Assembly: GCF_000372845.1 (NCBI RefSeq)
Contig: NZ_KB889964.1
Location: 301,447-365,446 of the forward strand
From: Methylocystis rosea SV97
Lineage (GTDB): Bacteria; Pseudomonadota; Alphaproteobacteria; Rhizobiales; Beijerinckiaceae
DNA length: 64,000 nucleotides
Direction of reading: 5' to 3'
The position numbers and the translations under genes are program-made. The notes beneath the pieces were generated by a model. That model saw nothing but the letters and a program-made list of their open reading frames with translations, was not told where the DNA came from and made no database searches. Below, in pieces: positions 17,846 through 27,076 of this stretch. Every line of letters starts with the position of its first letter. Position 1 is the stretch's first letter.

Positions 17846-19140
17846 GGACGCCTCCAAAAACCTCTGGCCAAATCGGCGTTGAGTTGATTCACTTGGTCAT
17901 GTCGCAAGGGGATCGCGGCCATGGCGAAGGGAACGCCCGGATTTTTCGACGTCGACGAACGGCTGGCGGAGCTGTCGGCCAAAGGCGACGATCTTGAGCG
18001 CGTGAAGGCGCTGGTCGATTTTGAGATGTTCCGGGCGGCGCTGGAGGCGGCAGTGCCGCGCGCCGATCGCTCCAAGGGTGGGCGTCCGCCGTTCGATCAT
18101 GTGTTCATGTTCAAGGTGCTGATCCTGCAAGCCATGCATTCGTTGTCGGACGAGCGCTGCGAATATCTGATCAAGGACCGTCTGTCGTTCATGCGCTTTC
18201 TCGGATTGGGTTTAGCCGACGCCGTTCCCGACGCCAATACGATCTGGACATTCCGCGAGGCGCTGAAGAAGGCGAATGCGGCCGACGTCTTGTTCGAGCA
18301 GTTTGACGCAGCGCTGCGCGAGGCCGGCTTTCTCGCGATGTCGGGCCAGATCGTCGACGCCACGATTGTCGCCGCGCCCAAGCAGCGCAATACGAACGGC
18401 GAGAAGCAGGCGATCAAGGACGGCCGCATTCCAGAGGGCTGGAAGGACAAGCCGGCGAAGCTCGCGCAGAAAGATCGCGATGCGCGCTGGACGGTCAAAT
18501 ACACGAAAGCCAAAGTGCGGGAGGACGGCTCGGTTCCGCCGGTCGATCTCGCCATCCCCGCCTTCGGATACAAGAACCATGTGTCGATCGACCGGGCGCA
18601 TGGGCTGATCCGCAAATGGACGGCGACACACGCCGCCGCGCATGACGGCGCAAGGCTCGAGGATGTTCTCGACCGCGCCAACACAGCGAGCGAGGTCTAT
18701 GCAGATACGGCGTATCGCTCGGCGAAGAATGAAGCGATGCTGTTGCGGCGCGGCTTCGTCTCGCGCATTCATCGCAAGAAGCCCAAGGGCAAGGCGATGC
18801 CGGAGCGCACGCGCTTCGCCAATGCGCAGAAGTCGAAAGTGCGTAGCGCCGTCGAGCATGTGTTCGCGCATCAGAAGGGGCTGATGGGCCTGTTCGTTCG
18901 AACCATCGGCCTGGCGCGGGCGCGGCTCAAGATCGGGCTCGCCAATCTCGCCTACAACATGCGCCGCTTCGTATGGCTGCACGAGCGAGGGGCGCCCGCG
19001 TCAGGAATATGAGCGACGGGAATGGCCGCCGCTCAACGACGCACGGGACGCAGCAAGGCCAAATGTCACCCTGCGCGAAGACGTCGATCCGCGTCATGCC
19101 GCGCTATCGACCCAAGAAAACAGGGTTATTGGAGGCGTCC
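17846..19140 (+). mobile_element. Complete IS5-family insertion sequence
   Basis: 1295 bases bounded by imperfect inverted repeats. The left end starts GGACGCCTCCAAAAACC and the right end, read inwards on the other strand, GGACGCCTCCAATAACC (16 of 17 match). The 4-base direct repeat AGCT flanks both ends (17842-17845 and 19141-19144), consistent with target duplication by this family. The element holds one intact transposase gene, so it looks recently inserted and possibly active. Confidence 0.9.
17921..19012 (+). CDS. IS5-family transposase
   Basis: DDE transposase of 363 residues, full length. An N-terminal DNA-binding region includes GRPPFDHVFMFKVLILQ and LSFMRFLGLGLADAVPD. The catalytic Asp residues are in GQIVDATIVAAPKQR and EVYADTAYRSAKNE, and the Glu is in RSAVEHVFAHQKGLMG near residue 310. 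The final YNMRR block is typical of this family. It sits alone within the inverted repeats described for the element. No frameshift is visible. Confidence 0.95.
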   Translation: MAKGTPGFFDVDERLAELSAKGDDLERVKALVDFEMFRAALEAAVPRADRSKGGRPPFDHVFMFKVLILQAMHSLSDERCEYLIKDRLSFMRFLGLGLADAVPDANTIWTFREALKKANAADVLFEQFDAALREAGFLAMSGQIVDATIVAAPKQRNTNGEKQAIKDGRIPEGWKDKPAKLAQKDRDARWTVKYTKAKVREDGSVPPVDLAIPAFGYKNHVSIDRAHGLIRKWTATHAAAHDGARLEDVLDRANTASEVYADTAYRSAKNEAMLLRRGFVSRIHRKKPKGKAMPERTRFANAQKSKVRSAVEHVFAHQKGLMGLFVRTIGLARARLKIGLANLAYNMRRFVWLHERGAPASGI

Positions 19141-19157
19141 AGCTGATTTCCTCAGGG

Positions 19158-20930
19158 TCAATTCCCCAAGCAGGTGTATTGGAAAACGACGGAATCCGTC
19201 GGCGCGCTAAGAGTCACAACGAATCCCGTCTTACTTTGTCCAGAAATGTAATAGGTTCCTTTGTAGGCGCTCGCGACGGTAACGGTGCAATATGCATTGT
19301 TTGGGAACGCATCTGCGAATGTGATCGCACAGCCCGTGGGCGAACCCGTTCCGAGCGTGAAACGTCCCGCGTTATTCGAGCTGCCAGGCGATACAGCAGG
19401 AGGACTTGTCCCGCATGAAGCAATTGACGGAAGCGCCGGATACGCCATTTGATTCAGTGCATAGCTTTTTGTTGAATTGACTTCCGACCATCGTGCAGTC
19501 GAAGCGCCATTGACAATCGAGTTCGTGACCGTGGGGTAAATGTTTCCCGCCGCGTCCATATGAATTCGGTCGTCGACTCCGCCAGAGCCAAGCCCGATCG
19601 AACCCGCTGCTGTAACGTTGTTGAGGCCGGACGCGCTAAGTCCGAGGGAAACCGTGTTCAGTCTGCCACCGACATTCACATCATGTGCGCCGGTTCGATT
19701 CAGATAAAGCGGTCCTCCGCCAGACGACAATCCCGCAGGCGTAAGGACAGTCTCCAAGGAAACAGTATCGTTGACTCTTATCTTTGCGTTAGAGGCATAA
19801 ACGAGAACGCTGGGCTTCGCCACAACGCCAGCGGAATTTTGCCCCCACATCTCCGCCTGCACGGCGTTCGAGTCGTCGATCCACCGAACAGACTGCCCCG
19901 CGCTGAGTTCGGCAAAGACGCCGCGCCCGCCAGAGCCGACGGAGGTATCGAACGCCGACTTACCGGCGACGATTCCCTTTCGAAAAACGGGTCCGGCCCC
20001 GCTGGGCCAAAAGGCGATCGCAGCGGTTGGATTTTGCAAAGGCCGTCCTGCGCTGGGATAGGCTCCGGACGTGATGAGTTGCCCTAAGGCCGTCCCGCGG
20101 GGCCACGCAGCCGTAGCGGGGTGAACGTCCGCTATTGCCCCAGCTGCAGTGATATCTAGCTGTGAAGCGAGCGTGACGCCGAGCGCGCCCGGCTTGTGCC
20201 AGGCGAGAGAGACTGAGCCTGCGGCGATGGCGTATCCGGCTGTGTCGTCATTTATGGCAAGCGCGTTGATCGCGTCCGATCCTGTGCTGCTCTTTCCAAC
20301 CGCAGTTCGATGATCCGATGTGCGCGTGGCGAAATTGCCCGCCGCCGCGCCGATGGTCGAGGCGCATGCGATCTGTCCGGTCGAATCCCAGCCCGTGATG
20401 GCGGACTCCGCCCAGCTCTTCGTCGTCGGCGGAAAATTGTCCGCAGTGGCGCTGCTGACGCCGCATAGAATGCGATTAAAATGTTGAACGCTCCAGTTGC
20501 TTCCGGGCGCGCCGCCCCAATCCGAATATGTGTCCGCGATCGAACCAGGCGCTGGGGTTGGGTTGGTGATGCTCGAGCGGCCGGTCAACTGAGCGTCGAT
20601 GACGTTAGCGCCGGACGCGCGGTCGGCGAAAGCCCGCGCCGCGACCACCATGACGACGCCTGACCCCCACTGCCCGGCCTGCTTCGGCCCCCAGACTTGG
20701 CCAGAGGCCGCGTCGAATGCGAAATCGCAGTCGCGGCCGAGATCGGCGGCGGGCGCGCCGTTCGTCGGCAGGATGGAGCAGCCGCCGTCGCCCCTCGGCG
20801 CAAGCGGCGTAAAGGCGTTGGGCGTTTGCGGATCGGGCGCGAGGGTCTGCGCCTGCGCGAGCGGCGCCATCAGCGCCAAAGCGAGAGACAGCACGCGCGG
20901 GAGAACAAGCGCGAAAGAGCGGCCCATCAT
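19158..20930 (-). CDS. Hypothetical exported protein with tail-fibre-like repeats
   Basis: About 590 residues. I set the start at the ATG at 20930, which has AGAGGA upstream and leads into a signal peptide (ALVLPRVLSLALALMAPLAQAQ). The mature protein is rich in Gly, Ala, Ser and Thr, with short recurrent beta-like units such as GPLYLNRTGAHDVNVGGRLN and AAGSIGLGSGGVDDRIHMD. These resemble phage tail-fibre or autotransporter-like stalks, and the end (about 90 residues, four Cys) could be a small head domain. There is no S74 autocleavage motif. The stop lies 18 bases from the insertion-sequence end, so the insertion nearly cut it. I infer a surface-exposed or secreted structural protein; the function is unknown. 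Confidence 0.7.
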   Translation of the reverse strand: MMGRSFALVLPRVLSLALALMAPLAQAQTLAPDPQTPNAFTPLAPRGDGGCSILPTNGAPAADLGRDCDFAFDAASGQVWGPKQAGQWGSGVVMVVAARAFADRASGANVIDAQLTGRSSITNPTPAPGSIADTYSDWGGAPGSNWSVQHFNRILCGVSSATADNFPPTTKSWAESAITGWDSTGQIACASTIGAAAGNFATRTSDHRTAVGKSSTGSDAINALAINDDTAGYAIAAGSVSLAWHKPGALGVTLASQLDITAAGAIADVHPATAAWPRGTALGQLITSGAYPSAGRPLQNPTAAIAFWPSGAGPVFRKGIVAGKSAFDTSVGSGGRGVFAELSAGQSVRWIDDSNAVQAEMWGQNSAGVVAKPSVLVYASNAKIRVNDTVSLETVLTPAGLSSGGGPLYLNRTGAHDVNVGGRLNTVSLGLSASGLNNVTAAGSIGLGSGGVDDRIHMDAAGNIYPTVTNSIVNGASTARWSEVNSTKSYALNQMAYPALPSIASCGTSPPAVSPGSSNNAGRFTLGTGSPTGCAITFADAFPNNAYCTVTVASAYKGTYYISGQSKTGFVVTLSAPTDSVVFQYTCLGN

Positions 20931-21044
20931 TCGGTTCCTCTTGGCGCCGGCTCGACCGGACTCAGCATTAGAGTTCGAGACACGACCGTATTGCCCATGA
21001 TGCGCCGGTTGGCTCATGGACGATCAAGCTCGTCGTTAAATCCT

Positions 21045-22061
21045 CTAGGCGCTTTTCATGCGGGCTACCGCCCGTCCGATCGAGAAGAGCGCGTCGACCA
21101 GATTCGATATTTGAATCTTTTCCGGCGGCGCTTCCGGCTCCCGTTCGAGCCTGACTGCGTCCAGCCCTACGACGAACTCGCTGGCCGCGAGCAGTCTCAG
21201 CTGCTTCGTATAGGCTTGGCGCAAATCGCGGTTCAACGCGGGCGGCAGCATTGTCTGCCGCTCCGCAAATGGAAGAATCTGAAGCTGAGCCAGTAAACGA
21301 TCCGCCTCGAGAACGGATGCGCCGCCGCGCACAAGCTCGCTCTTGATCGCCACGAGGGTCGCGCTGACCGACACGTTCAGTCTCTGCTCGCGGTCCGGGG
21401 GGCCAAGCCTATTCATGTCAAGACCGGTCATACGGGCGAAAGTCAGAATCGAGTTGCGCTCGTCAGGGTCGTCGTAATCCTGCACCAGAATCCTGCCGTC
21501 GTACGCGATCGCGCTCCAGTTGCGGCACATCGCAACGAGGTCCATGTCGACCCAATGTTCGAAGCCCATTTCGCTGAAAGGCTTGGTTGTAATGTTGTGG
21601 ATGACGTGAGTCTGGTACGAGGCGTCCGCCAAATCCGCGAAGTTGCGGAAATATACTATCGGCACGATATCGAAATCCGTGAACCCTTGCCCAAACTCCT
21701 TGACGCCTTCCGCCGGAAGTATGCACAGCGCTTCAGCCGAAAGGATTATGCGCGAAGCACAGCTGGACTCGATCTCGTCGAGCAGCGCCTTCAACGTCGA
21801 TTGTCGATCGATGGGGCCTGGCAAGGTGAAGTCGCCCGCAGAAAGCGGCTGGGGCAGGAACATCTCACCGATCAAACCGTGCTGGACGGGCGAGTGCGGA
21901 TGACGCCCCGTTTTTGGATAGAGAACCCCCTGATCGTACAGCCTCTCCATGTTCTCCTGGAGGAAATACTGAATGGCTGTAGTGCCGGTCTTGAACATGC
22001 CGATGTGCACAAAGAGCTTCTTGCGTTCATTTGCATGGCGCGTTGCATTGGCCGACGTCAT
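21045..22061 (-). CDS. Sulfotransferase-like protein
   Basis: About 338 residues. The ATG at 22061 follows AAGGAG. The N-terminus has LFVHIGMFKTGTTAIQYFLQ (about residues 13-32), the P-loop-like 5'-phosphosulfate-binding motif of PAPS-dependent sulfotransferases. Later SRIILSAEAL and a region with VPIVYFRNFADLADASYQTH correspond to the 3'-phosphate-binding Ser/Arg block of the family. The C-terminal 100 residues are helical and not recognised. It is on the same strand as the GSCFA, SGNH and radical SAM genes. I infer sulfation, or a related modification, of a glycan; the substrate is unknown. Confidence 0.72.
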   Translation of the reverse strand: MTSANATRHANERKKLFVHIGMFKTGTTAIQYFLQENMERLYDQGVLYPKTGRHPHSPVQHGLIGEMFLPQPLSAGDFTLPGPIDRQSTLKALLDEIESSCASRIILSAEALCILPAEGVKEFGQGFTDFDIVPIVYFRNFADLADASYQTHVIHNITTKPFSEMGFEHWVDMDLVAMCRNWSAIAYDGRILVQDYDDPDERNSILTFARMTGLDMNRLGPPDREQRLNVSVSATLVAIKSELVRGGASVLEADRLLAQLQILPFAERQTMLPPALNRDLRQAYTKQLRLLAASEFVVGLDAVRLEREPEAPPEKIQISNLVDALFSIGRAVARMKSA

Positions 22062-22182
22062 CTTTTGAATGGACTCCTTGCTAGTGCGAAGAATACCTTG
22101 GTGTCGCCCTCCCGACAGCAATGTAACAGCAGGCCCGCCTCAGATCTGGCCGCAGGGCTATTCATTCGGAATAACCCGACCG

Positions 22183-23244
22183 TCATTTCTTTTCGACCAT
22201 CACCTCCTCACATTCGATGTCAGCGAATTTCTTTGCCAGCAACTCGATGTCGTCCGATAGCCGCATCTCTTCAGTCTGTGAGGCCGATGAGGCGCCCTCG
22301 TGCGGCTGCTCACAACACGCCAGAAACACTCCCATTACTTGATCGACCGCCGCAACGCTTACATTACGCCGGTCTGCTTCAAAATACTCCTTCGGGGATT
22401 GCGGACCGGTAACGATTTCATATGCAGGAAAATACGTCACTTCCCTCAATGCAGTCGAAACCTCCTCAGCCACCACGCGAAGCGCAGATTTGCTATAGGT
22501 CGATGCGCAAATCACATGATTGGCGGTCGCAGTCGCGACGAGCGGAACAGGCGAAACTGTCAAAACAATTCGGACATCAGCGTTGATCTCTCGCAATTCA
22601 TTTATGAAATCCTTTAGGTCGGCGCTCATCTCAAGAACGGTGAAATTCTTAAATACATGTTTCTCAGGATCGAAAGTTCCGGCGATAGTGCCGGGGCATG
22701 CGGGAAAAACTGCCCCGTCCTCGCGCGACACCCATGCTTCCGTCAGGCCAAGCGTGAATATGAACACGTCGGCTTCAGAGAATACGCGCAGGCAGGCTTT
22801 CAGATGCTGTCGCGTTAGAAGCTCAAATTCCTCATTCGACGTAGCGTAATATTTTAAGCCCGGTCTGAACGGGTCAATTACCGCATCGCCCGTTATCCAA
22901 CGATCTTCAGAAGGCCAATACATGGAGCGACTACGACGTAATAATTGCAGGAGTTGCCGAATTGTATAGATGTTGCCATATGCAGCGCTAAATTTATCAT
23001 ATCCGAGATTTTCTCCAGGAATTTGCCTAAAATTAGGGTGACGCAATTCAGTTTGCAAATATGTAAAGCCAGAACGCGTTAAATAAGGCACTAGATTTGA
23101 CGCAAAACAACTTCCCGCCGAGGCGACTTTGTCGCCATGTTTAATAAGAGGATAGTCGACGGCGATCATTTCATTCGGTCGAAATGATTGCGAAACAGAG
23201 CGTGACCAGAAACTACGAGAAGGAGCATTCTTATACGGATGCAC
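22183..23244 (-). CDS. GSCFA-domain protein
   Basis: 353 residues starting at a GTG with GGAGG six bases upstream. The defining motif AGSCFASN is at about residues 42-49, with further family blocks HPNFRQIPGEN, FIFTLGLTEAW and VLTVSPVPL. GSCFA proteins have an SGNH-hydrolase-like core and are thought to act on acyl or similar groups of glycans; biochemical support is thin. The gene starts ten bases after the stop of the upstream SGNH gene, so the two are almost certainly one operon. Base composition is more AT-rich than the rest of the window. Confidence 0.85.
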   Translation of the reverse strand: MHPYKNAPSRSFWSRSVSQSFRPNEMIAVDYPLIKHGDKVASAGSCFASNLVPYLTRSGFTYLQTELRHPNFRQIPGENLGYDKFSAAYGNIYTIRQLLQLLRRSRSMYWPSEDRWITGDAVIDPFRPGLKYYATSNEEFELLTRQHLKACLRVFSEADVFIFTLGLTEAWVSREDGAVFPACPGTIAGTFDPEKHVFKNFTVLEMSADLKDFINELREINADVRIVLTVSPVPLVATATANHVICASTYSKSALRVVAEEVSTALREVTYFPAYEIVTGPQSPKEYFEADRRNVSVAAVDQVMGVFLACCEQPHEGASSASQTEEMRLSDDIELLAKKFADIECEEVMVEKK

Positions 23245-23254
23245 GAGCGTCCTC

Positions 23255-24013
23255 CTAGTTGCTAGCGGCGAGCTTATCTCTTATACGATCCAGCATTAGC
23301 TTTCCATAGCCCCCATTAGCGTGGGTGAAATCTTGAATAAACTCGGGCCGCAGATAACCATTAGCATCGCCCGCCTCGAGAGGCGCCGAGACAAATATTA
23401 GATCATGCTGTTTAGCAATTTCATCCAGCAGCAACTGAAGTATTACCCACGCTTTATACCTTAAACGTGGGCTACTAATCTTAACATTATCCAAATTAAT
23501 GAACAGCAACTTTGCAAATGCTTCAAACCACGAATCCTTCGCCTCATATGACGATTGCAATTGATCATCTCCTCGCGGAGGGGGAGAGCCAATTAAAAAC
23601 GGCTTGCACCCCTTTATTTCCTTTAAACGAAGAATAATTTGAAGCATTTCATTAAGCCCAACTAAATATAGCTCACGTATTACTCGGTTAGGAACAATGA
23701 ATTTTTCTTCATCAACACCCCCTTCGCAATTTGGCAAACAAAAATCGAATTCAGGTTCATGTATCAACAGGAAGTTATGAATATGCTGGCTGCCGTTGTA
23801 GAGAAGGCCAACTGACTTGTCTGTAGATGCATCATATAGCGCATCCCAGTATGCTGCATCAATCGGCAATGTATAGCTCAATCCAACGAAATCGTCATAA
23901 CCCTCGTGAAGAAGGGGTTTTAAGACTGCATTTTTTTCTCCCGTTCCGAAGTGGAGACCTAAGGCAGCCGCATGAGAATGCCCGGCTATAATTATAGGGT
24001 CTTCATACGTCAT
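23255..24013 (-). CDS. SGNH/GDSL-type hydrolase-like protein
   Basis: 252 residues with no signal peptide. The beginning, PIIIAGHSHAAAL, could be block I with Ser replacing the usual GDS order. FLIGSPPPRGDD would hold the oxyanion-hole region, and DFTHANGGYGKLM near the end supplies an Asp-x-x-His pair as in SGNH hydrolases. The catalytic assignment is by pattern only. The gene and its 225-base upstream gap are strikingly AT-rich (many runs of TTAA and AAAT), unlike genes on either side, suggesting acquisition from a different genome. It precedes the GSCFA gene in the same transcription unit. Confidence 0.65.
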   Translation of the reverse strand: MTYEDPIIIAGHSHAAALGLHFGTGEKNAVLKPLLHEGYDDFVGLSYTLPIDAAYWDALYDASTDKSVGLLYNGSQHIHNFLLIHEPEFDFCLPNCEGGVDEEKFIVPNRVIRELYLVGLNEMLQIILRLKEIKGCKPFLIGSPPPRGDDQLQSSYEAKDSWFEAFAKLLFINLDNVKISSPRLRYKAWVILQLLLDEIAKQHDLIFVSAPLEAGDANGYLRPEFIQDFTHANGGYGKLMLDRIRDKLAASN

Positions 24014-24238
24014 TCAATTCCCCTGTTGGTGGACGATCTTGACTGCTGAGCCAATATTTGGCTGACAAGATCCCAGCTCCAGTCTATTTTTTCAGGAACG
24101 ATAGCTTATTTGCCTCGTTATCCCATTCACCCCTTTACTGATCAATCTAGCCGCCCTGCTTTATCGATATTCAATAGCTGACGTCCTAGCGATCAACCGG
24201 CGCACCTGAAAAGCAAATTTGTGCGAATTTTATTCACG

Positions 24239-26020
24239 CTAGCCCGCGAGGCTATCAAACTCCATGCTCTGGAATGCCGGCGCCCCCAGACTTGGTTTGG
24301 CGAAACGCGTCTGATCAGTCCATTTCACACCCGAAGCTTCAATGAACTGCAGCAGCTCCGGGTTCACTAAGGAAAAGTTTTGCCCTCGACTGACATCCAT
24401 ATCGTTGGTGAAGGTGATGAAATCGTCGAGAAGAGCAGGATCCGGTTCGGCCTGATTCGCATGGAGCAAACCGCACAGTTCATGGATGGAGCCCTTAATA
24501 TTAAGACGTGCTAAATGATAGATTTCCTCAGTCGAACAGCCTGCGAGGAAATTATTCATTCTCACGATGGCCTCTCTTCTCGCCGCCAGAGGCATCACCG
24601 CACAGCTGAGGTGACGAGGGGATTGAAGAAAATGGTAACGGAAAGTCAATTCGTTTTTCAAGCAATAACTAGCCAATGGGGCCAGATGAAGCATATTATA
24701 CGCTTGATATGTAATATTTACATAAATATATGCGTTGTTAATTTGTTTTAATTTCTTAATGTTGCTATCTATTTGGGCCCATTCTGAATTGGCGCGAATG
24801 TAATCATTCACCCCGCCTACGCCGTCAAGGCTTATGCCTAGAACGACACTCTTAAACTTCGGCAAGATTTCACACAGTTCTTCGCTGACCACGGTCCCAT
24901 TTGTGACCGCTGTGAGGGTAATATTTTTTGCAAGGTCTTTGCTGACCAAATATTTCAGGGTGGACAAAACCTCCTTGATCAACATCGGCTCGCCGCCGAT
25001 CATGTTGATTTTCGTGATGTCGCCAACTTTATAAAGTAGATCATTGAAAATAAAATCCTCATCTTTAAACCATTGCCTGCCACTCGAAAAACGGCTCAGA
25101 CCTACCTTGCTTTTTCCTGTTTCCGCCCTGATCAACTTCACTTCTTCAACGCCGACGAGCGTCGGACATTCGATACGAAGAACAAGCTCATCCGCGTCCA
25201 TCGTTTCCTTGGGCAATTCGACTGTTTGCTCCAGAGCCGCTCCAGACATCTCGCCGCGAAACATCGATACGCCATTCACAAACATCTCGATTATGCTTTG
25301 CGGCTCCGCGCCAACGAGTTTGATTCGAATGGACGACACTTCGCGCGGCGCGCTTTTCATGCTGATCGTCGCCACGCCGCTTATCCAAGCGACAGGCGAC
25401 TCTCCTGATGCGTCGAGTTTAGACAAGCCGTCGTAGCCAACCCCCAGCACACGCGCCGGAGCGATAATCATTCCGGTCCCCTGCCACCGCGCCGCGACTT
25501 CATAGTCTGGCGTCCAACGTGAGTGAACAGGATCGTTGGCGATACTCGAACTCGACGCCGGCATACACATCCTGCATTTAAGGTTGCACAAATTGCCCAC
25601 GTCGAGATCGACCCAATTGGGACCATTCGGCATGCGGTAATCATTATCTCGAGCACGCTGAATCAAATCCGAGAAGCTTTCGTTTCGGGGATTGATGTAG
25701 CCGCCTTGCCAAGCTTGGCTGTTGATTATCCTCAAGCTCGGAATTCCGGCTGTCTCGTGTCCATAACAATACCCACAACCCGGATCCTGCCTTCCTTCCA
25801 CGAGATTACGCCGAATTGAGCGCATCGCGTTAGAGTTCCATATCTCCTCAAGCGAACTCTCATAGACCGACATCGCGCGCCCATCTTGTGATAGGAGCGG
25901 ATGGTAAGCGCAGCATGGCCTCGCAGATCCGGCCGTGGCCACATTCACCTCGATAAACGGGTGAATACAGAACGTGGGCGGCAATTCCTCTGTCTTGTCC
26001 CCATCGTCGCCTTCCGCCAT
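24239..26020 (-). CDS. Radical SAM protein with N-terminal twitch-type region and a large inserted domain
   Basis: 593 residues. An N-terminal Cys-rich region comes first (FCIHPF, ARPCCAYHP, DPGCGYCYGH; Cys at about 18, 36, 37 and 82-85), resembling a SPASM/twitch auxiliary cluster domain. The radical SAM motif CNLKCRMC gives Cys145, Cys149 and Cys152. The next core motif, INMIGGEPM, appears only at about residue 340, some 190 residues on, where about 60-70 are usual. The inserted stretch (about 165-310) is beta-rich, with Trp and Asp/Asn patterns like a carbohydrate-binding beta-sandwich. The rest of the barrel follows, including GISLDGVGGVNDYIR. I infer radical chemistry on a sugar or nucleotide-sugar; the substrate is unknown. 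Confidence 0.85.
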   Translation of the reverse strand: MAEGDDGDKTEELPPTFCIHPFIEVNVATAGSARPCCAYHPLLSQDGRAMSVYESSLEEIWNSNAMRSIRRNLVEGRQDPGCGYCYGHETAGIPSLRIINSQAWQGGYINPRNESFSDLIQRARDNDYRMPNGPNWVDLDVGNLCNLKCRMCMPASSSSIANDPVHSRWTPDYEVAARWQGTGMIIAPARVLGVGYDGLSKLDASGESPVAWISGVATISMKSAPREVSSIRIKLVGAEPQSIIEMFVNGVSMFRGEMSGAALEQTVELPKETMDADELVLRIECPTLVGVEEVKLIRAETGKSKVGLSRFSSGRQWFKDEDFIFNDLLYKVGDITKINMIGGEPMLIKEVLSTLKYLVSKDLAKNITLTAVTNGTVVSEELCEILPKFKSVVLGISLDGVGGVNDYIRANSEWAQIDSNIKKLKQINNAYIYVNITYQAYNMLHLAPLASYCLKNELTFRYHFLQSPRHLSCAVMPLAARREAIVRMNNFLAGCSTEEIYHLARLNIKGSIHELCGLLHANQAEPDPALLDDFITFTNDMDVSRGQNFSLVNPELLQFIEASGVKWTDQTRFAKPSLGAPAFQSMEFDSLAG

Positions 26021-26239
26021 GGCTAAACGCTCCTATTTGTCTGCAGCACAGGTAACTATAGAGAAAGTCTGAATTTTTTTTGGAGCAGTATTGTGGCGAC
26101 ATCGTGATTTGGGTGGCGGGAAAATGTTGAATTACGGTGAGACGCGCCATCTTTAGTCTCGGTCATGGCGTAACGCTCCTTTCTCGGAGCGGGGATGGCT
26201 TGGCAACCAACCCGTTACGCCTTCACCCCTCACTCAGAT

Positions 26240-26980
26240 TCAGTGTCGCTCCAGAAAACCCTCCAACGAGCGCGTCTCCTTCTCCCTTTCGGAGGGAACG
26301 GCCTTTAGCACCACTTGATACACGCTGGCGAAGCGGCTTGCGCGCAAGAAGCTTTGTTCCTCGTCTGACAGAGTGGCCCAGAGGTCCGCGAATTCCGTTT
26401 CTTCCGGACGCCGCATAACGAATCCGGCGTCAATAACGCTCAGACCCGCTCCCGTAACCAATTCCTCGATGTTTTTCATTCCAAAAAAGCGAAGATGCGT
26501 TCGGTCCAGAAGCCCCCATTCGCTATAGCGGAACGTGCCTTTGAGGAGACACGAAATCAGACTCGCGTGGCCCGAATGGGGGAGCGACACGATCAAGGCG
26601 CCTTCCGGCGCGAGCAATGTCTTGGCGGAATCGAGGACCGCCCAAGGATCGTACAAATGTTCCAGAACGTCCGCGAGGATCACGGCGTCATAGGGACCTG
26701 TCGGAATCTTGCTCAGCCAATCGGCTTCGTTCAGGTCGACGCGAGCGGCGCGTTCACAAAAGCCGGAGCAAACGTCGACGCACTCAGCGTCGACGTCGAC
26801 CGCCGTCACCCGGCAGCCCTTGTCCGTGACCAGGGAGCGGGCGATCGATCCAGGCCCCGCCCCCAAATCCAAGACGCGGCGCTGATCGCCTATGAAGCGC
26901 CACACCCACGCGCTCGCCGCATCCGAACCAGGATCGACCGTGTAACGGTATAATTCAGCGGGAAGTCGAGCGGGCGTCAT
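26240..26980 (-). CDS. Class I SAM-dependent methyltransferase
   Basis: 246 residues. The SAM-binding motif I is VLDLGAGPGSIARSLV (about residues 36-51), followed by the acidic loop VTAVDVDAECVDVC and motif GPYDAVILADVLEHLYDP. The region after APEGALIVSLPHSGHASL varies among families that modify sugars or small molecules. A conserved HLRFFGMKNIEELVTGAGL element resembles Methyltransf_23-type enzymes common in O-antigen clusters. It is on the same strand as the radical SAM and TylF genes. The 219-base gap to the radical SAM gene shows no gene. The substrate is unknown. Confidence 0.88.
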   Translation of the reverse strand: MTPARLPAELYRYTVDPGSDAASAWVWRFIGDQRRVLDLGAGPGSIARSLVTDKGCRVTAVDVDAECVDVCSGFCERAARVDLNEADWLSKIPTGPYDAVILADVLEHLYDPWAVLDSAKTLLAPEGALIVSLPHSGHASLISCLLKGTFRYSEWGLLDRTHLRFFGMKNIEELVTGAGLSVIDAGFVMRRPEETEFADLWATLSDEEQSFLRASRFASVYQVVLKAVPSEREKETRSLEGFLERH

Positions 26981-27076
26981 TTATCAGCGGCATAAAATTC
27001 TCACGAGCGATCTCATAATGTTCAGCATATCAAATTCGACAAGCAATTCCAGCACTTCGGCGCGGAGGTTGTGATT

